Positions 50,457-53,190 of a stretch of 53,190 nucleotides of DNA are shown one piece after another. Each line of letters begins with the position of its first letter. The stretch's first letter is position 1. Source of the DNA: Comamonadaceae bacterium UBA2334 (GTDB lineage Bacteria > Pseudomonadota > Gammaproteobacteria > Burkholderiales > Burkholderiaceae_C); the NCBI GenBank assembly GCA_002344885.1, contig DDUQ01000140.1, positions 533 through 53,722 of the forward strand, in the 5' to 3' direction. Position numbers and translations under genes: made by a program. The notes below the pieces were generated by a model. It did not search any database and was not told the DNA's origin. It saw nothing but the letters and a program-made list of their open reading frames with translations.

Positions 50457-51286
50457 GCGTGGTGCTGCACCTGTCTGACACTCACTTTGGCACGGAGCGA
50501 CCGGAGGTTGTGGAGGCGGTGGTTGCCCTGGCGGTGCAGCAACAGCCCGACGTGCTGGTGTTGTCAGGCGACATCACCCAGCGCGCCAGACCTGAGCAGT
50601 TTCGTGCCGCCAAGGCGTTTGTTGACCGCCTGGGGGGTCATTTGGTGGCGATACCGGGGAACCACGACATTCCCTTGTTTGATTGGTGGTCACGTGCGAC
50701 CCGTCCGTATGCCGGATTTCTGGCCGAGTTCGGCCCCGAGCTGGAGCCTGTTTTCCGCACCGAAGATGTGCTGGTGATCGGTGTCAACACCACGCGGGCG
50801 CGACGCCACCGGCATGGCGAGGTGTCGGCGGCGCAGGTCGATCGCGTGAGCCGTCTCCTGGCCATGGCCAGCCACCGCCAGTTGCGGGTGGTGGTGGTGC
50901 ATCAACCTGCGGCGGTAGCCACGCCCGGCGAGCGCCACAACCTGCTGCGTGGTCATGCGTACGCCCTGCGAGCGTGGGCGGCAGCGGGGGCGGACGTGGT
51001 GCTCGGCGGGCACATCCATTTGCCGTTCGTGCTGCATCGGCATGAGGGTGGTCGTCGCTTGTGGGTGGTGCAGGCAGGCACAGCTGTCTCGGCCCGCACC
51101 CGTTCAGGCGTTCCCAATTCGGTGAACCTGTTTCGCTGGGGTGAGGCCGTGGCCCGCTCACCACAGGCCGCAGGAGTGCAGCCCACGTTGGCCGAACACT
51201 GCCTGATCGAGCGCTGGGACTATGACGCCCAGCTGCGTGCATTTGTGTTGGCCGATGCCTCGACGGTGAAACCTGACCGGCCATGA
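50453..51286 (+). CDS. Calcineurin-like metallophosphoesterase
   Basis: 277 residues with all five metallophosphoesterase motifs: HLSDTHFG (8-15), LSGDITQ, IPGNHDIP, VVVHQP and GGHIHLPF. Two metal ions are expected in the active site. Substrates of the family include cyclic nucleotides and phospholipid derivatives. ATGA overlap with the lipid kinase gene suggests a joint role, possibly in lipid phosphate turnover (inference). Confidence 0.88.
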   Translation: MSVVLHLSDTHFGTERPEVVEAVVALAVQQQPDVLVLSGDITQRARPEQFRAAKAFVDRLGGHLVAIPGNHDIPLFDWWSRATRPYAGFLAEFGPELEPVFRTEDVLVIGVNTTRARRHRHGEVSAAQVDRVSRLLAMASHRQLRVVVVHQPAAVATPGERHNLLRGHAYALRAWAAAGADVVLGGHIHLPFVLHRHEGGRRLWVVQAGTAVSARTRSGVPNSVNLFRWGEAVARSPQAAGVQPTLAEHCLIERWDYDAQLRAFVLADASTVKPDRP

Positions 51287-51339
51287 GCGGTGCACGCGGT
51301 GGCACGACTCCGTGCGCACGCGAGAGGTGTGTCAATCAT

Positions 51340-52173
51340 TCAATTCGGTTCATCAACCTGTTGGAGTGTTGGCCAGATGTCGCGGAAGACCGATTGTTCC
51401 ACCTTCGCCCGCAACCCGATCGGGCAGGCCACCCTCACCACCAGCACCAGGTGCTCAGGTTTTGAGAAGTCCCACGACACCTTGGACTGTCCTGACGGCA
51501 GGGCAATGAAACTTTCTTCGGATGCCTTGCGGAAATGGGCCATCGCATCGTCCCGCCAGTCTGCCGTGGCGCGGTCGGCGGCTGCCAGGGCGGTGGCCTC
51601 GATCCGGCTCAGGTCGTGCGACAGACGCGCCGGCATCGGGATGCGGATGGCGTGCAGGGCATACGTCCCGTTGGGGGACGAGTTGATCAGTGGCTGCGAC
51701 AGCAGCAGCCCATTGGGAAACTCGGCCACTTTGCCGGTGCGCTGTCCTGCCCGGTCCAGTTCGACCAGGGTGGTGGCGAACATGTCGATGTCGACGACCC
51801 GGCCATGCAGGTGGCTGAACTCGATGACATCCCCGATCTTGTACGGGCGCACCAGCGTCACATACAGGTAGCCGAGCACGCACATCACCAGCTCTTTGCT
51901 GACGACCAGGATCGCCGCCGCCACGGCTGCCACCGACAGGGCAAAGCCCGCAATGGTGGATGCCCACACCGCCACGATGATCAACGTGGCGGCAAACCAG
52001 ATGATGTTGCGCGCCCACACCAGGTGGATGCGGCGCTTTTCCGCTGATATTTCGCCTTGGGCCAGATACCGGGCCCACAGGTGAGATGCCAGCAGGGCCA
52101 CCCCGACCAGCAGGAGTGTGATGAGTACCTTTTCCCATTGGCCGGGAATCCAGGTGGCAAGTGTGTCAAGCAT
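51340..52173 (-). CDS. MscS-family mechanosensitive channel
   Basis: 277 residues with three N-terminal membrane helices (about 15-105). The third helix and following beta domain are typical of MscS: ILVVSKELVMCVLGYLYV, then RPYKIGDVIEFSHLHGRVVDID and EFPNGLLLSQPLIN. It should release solutes under hypo-osmotic stress. Convergent with the phosphoesterase gene, 53 nt apart. Confidence 0.88.
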   Translation of the reverse strand: MLDTLATWIPGQWEKVLITLLLVGVALLASHLWARYLAQGEISAEKRRIHLVWARNIIWFAATLIIVAVWASTIAGFALSVAAVAAAILVVSKELVMCVLGYLYVTLVRPYKIGDVIEFSHLHGRVVDIDMFATTLVELDRAGQRTGKVAEFPNGLLLSQPLINSSPNGTYALHAIRIPMPARLSHDLSRIEATALAAADRATADWRDDAMAHFRKASEESFIALPSGQSKVSWDFSKPEHLVLVVRVACPIGLRAKVEQSVFRDIWPTLQQVDEPN

Positions 52174-52185
52174 GGCAACAGGCTG

Positions 52186-52668
52186 TCAGATCAGGAGGGC
52201 GGCGGCAAACACGCCCACCATGATGAACGACAGCACCACCTTGGCCAGCAGCCCGAGCATGATGCCCACCCAGGTGGCCAGACCAACGTGGGCGGCGCGT
52301 GTGCCGTCACGTCGGGCCAGGTATTCGCCCACCGCCGCACCCACCAGCGGCATGAACAGCACACCCACCAGGCCCATGAACAGGCCCAGCACGGTGCCGA
52401 TGGCAGCCCCGGCCAGCGCCAGTTTGCTGGCCCCGGCCTTCTGGGCCCCCAGCAGCCCGGCGGCGTAGTCCAGCCCCCAGGCCAGCAGCCCCAGCAAGCT
52501 GATCACCACCACGGTGGTGACGCTGACGCGCGTGAAGTCGTCAATCCAAGCCCCCAGCACGATGCCCGCCCACACCAGCAAGGTGCCTGGCAGCACGGGC
52601 AACACGGTGCCCGCCAGGCCCAGGACGATGAGGACCACGCTCAGCCCCCACAACAGTGTCATTTCCAT
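52186..52668 (-). CDS. DUF456 family membrane protein
   Basis: 160 residues with hydrophobic segments throughout. The start LWGLSVVLIVLGLAGTVLP with LPGTLLVWAGI and the Gly-rich GAAIGTVLGLFMGLVG match DUF456 proteins, whose function is unknown. Start is the ATG at 52668 (MEMTLLWG) although the frame is open to 52734. Ends 12 nt before the MscS gene starts. Confidence 0.82.
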   Translation of the reverse strand: MEMTLLWGLSVVLIVLGLAGTVLPVLPGTLLVWAGIVLGAWIDDFTRVSVTTVVVISLLGLLAWGLDYAAGLLGAQKAGASKLALAGAAIGTVLGLFMGLVGVLFMPLVGAAVGEYLARRDGTRAAHVGLATWVGIMLGLLAKVVLSFIMVGVFAAALLI

Positions 52669-52883
52669 CGTGTACCTTTGAAACGTCAAGCTTGCATAGC
52701 GCGGGTTGGCCGTGTGTCGGCTGCCGGTTTGCAAACTTGTGTCGTCTCAGGTGTGGCCGGGACAACCCCTTGCAATGGGTAGGTTGCTCAGGTTTTGTCG
52801 GATCATGGGTCAGTCTTCCTTCGCTTCATTGGATGCATGAAGGTGTGTACGGTTGCGGTTTAGCTTTTTTTCAGGGGTATCAG

Positions 52884-53171
52884 TTGGAAAAACTTCTTTC
52901 GGCAACAGGTTCCATGCTTTACGGCATGCGGTTCACCATGCTGTTTTTCTACGTGGGGCTGGTCGCCATCATCGTGGGCATCCTGGGCAAGTTCATCGTG
53001 GAAACCTACAAGCTGATGACCACCTTGCTCTTTGGAGACGTAGACAAAATCGGCCTCATCATCAAGGTGCTGGAACTGGTGGACATGACCATGGTGGCGC
53101 AGCTGGTGTGGGTGGTGGCGCTGGCGGGCGTGTCGCTGTTCGTCACCACCGGGCACTTCGACAAGACCTGA
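52884..53171 (+). CDS. Short UPF0114 (YqhA)-like membrane protein
   Basis: 95 residues if started at the TTG at 52884 (EKLLSATGSMLYGMRF). The sequence has two membrane segments and LELVDMTMVAQLVWVVALAG, the core of UPF0114 proteins such as YqhA (LVDMTLVGG in E. coli). E. coli YqhA is about 164 residues; here the frame stops after HFDKT, giving the N-terminal half only. It may be truncated, or the rest may lie in another frame beyond the window. An ATG at 52914 is possible. The 215-nt gap before it should hold promoters for this gene and DUF456. Confidence 0.6.
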   Translation: MEKLLSATGSMLYGMRFTMLFFYVGLVAIIVGILGKFIVETYKLMTTLLFGDVDKIGLIIKVLELVDMTMVAQLVWVVALAGVSLFVTTGHFDKT

Positions 53172-53190
53172 AGCCCCCTCGAATTCCTGA

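Noticed and set aside
1..53190. CRISPR arrays, tRNA/rRNA genes, IS elements and prophage
   Set aside because: No regular spaced repeats, cloverleaf-like sequences, transposase or phage structural genes were seen on reading both strands.

Overview
The window is about 53 kb of GC-rich, gene-dense chromosome from a betaproteobacterium. Order Burkholderiales is likely, and a Comamonadaceae-like member fits the gene content and codon use, but I cannot name a genus from sequence alone. I found no rRNA, tRNA, CRISPR array, insertion sequence or prophage. No stretch over 300 bases lacks a gene.

Layout. (1) 1-4621, minus strand: the 5' part of a thioredoxin-fold gene, then a putrescine ABC importer potF-potG-potH-potI (read right to left). 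(2) 4869-15862: an exopolysaccharide locus. A minus-strand operon (14437 to 6989) encodes a BcsB-like periplasmic protein, an NfrB-like glycosyltransferase with two MshEN modules, an NfrA-like TPR/outer-membrane protein and an AlgF-like protein. It faces two plus-strand genes, an AlgJ/AlgX-like acetyltransferase and a YbcH-like protein. wecB (UDP-GlcNAc 2-epimerase) is divergent on the other side. The locus looks poorer in GC than its flanks and splits the polyamine genes in two. (3) 15906-24513: putrescine catabolism (puuD-puuA-spuC; speB-puuB), a MocR regulator and a Phd/VapC-type toxin-antitoxin pair. (4) 24628-26229: a PilZ protein and an MFS transporter. (5) 26480-30328: copper homeostasis (copA, copZ, cueR with two clear CueR promoters) and a Spy-like protein. 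(6) 30472-33378: minCDE and a serine/threonine dehydratase-like enzyme. (7) 33438-42836: a signalling region with a STAS protein, a diguanylate cyclase and a tightly overlapping minus-strand operon: anti-sigma-type kinase, formyltransferase-like protein, membrane PP2C phosphatase, solute-binding protein, a solute-binding/permease fusion and a second permease. No ABC ATPase is present. A Na/Pi cotransporter lies just upstream. (8) 43033-53190: mostly housekeeping or poorly known genes (SDR, CheY-like, hydrolase, DsrE, SRPBCC-DUF1428 fusion, CopD, ExoD, a DUF3616/diacylglycerol kinase/phosphoesterase trio, MscS, DUF456, UPF0114-like).

How they work together. The pot, spe, puu and spu genes form a nearly complete path from external putrescine or agmatine to GABA. 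The polysaccharide locus gathers homologues of all three E. coli Nfr functions (NfrA, NfrB, and NfrC = WecB) with a BcsB-like partner and alginate-type acetylation proteins. I infer a c-di-GMP-controlled, O-acetylated, ManNAc-containing exopolysaccharide. The signalling region resembles partner-switching systems that control biofilm through a diguanylate cyclase, but its sensor end appears to be built from ABC-transporter parts that have lost their ATPase. These two regions are the best candidates for undescribed biology.
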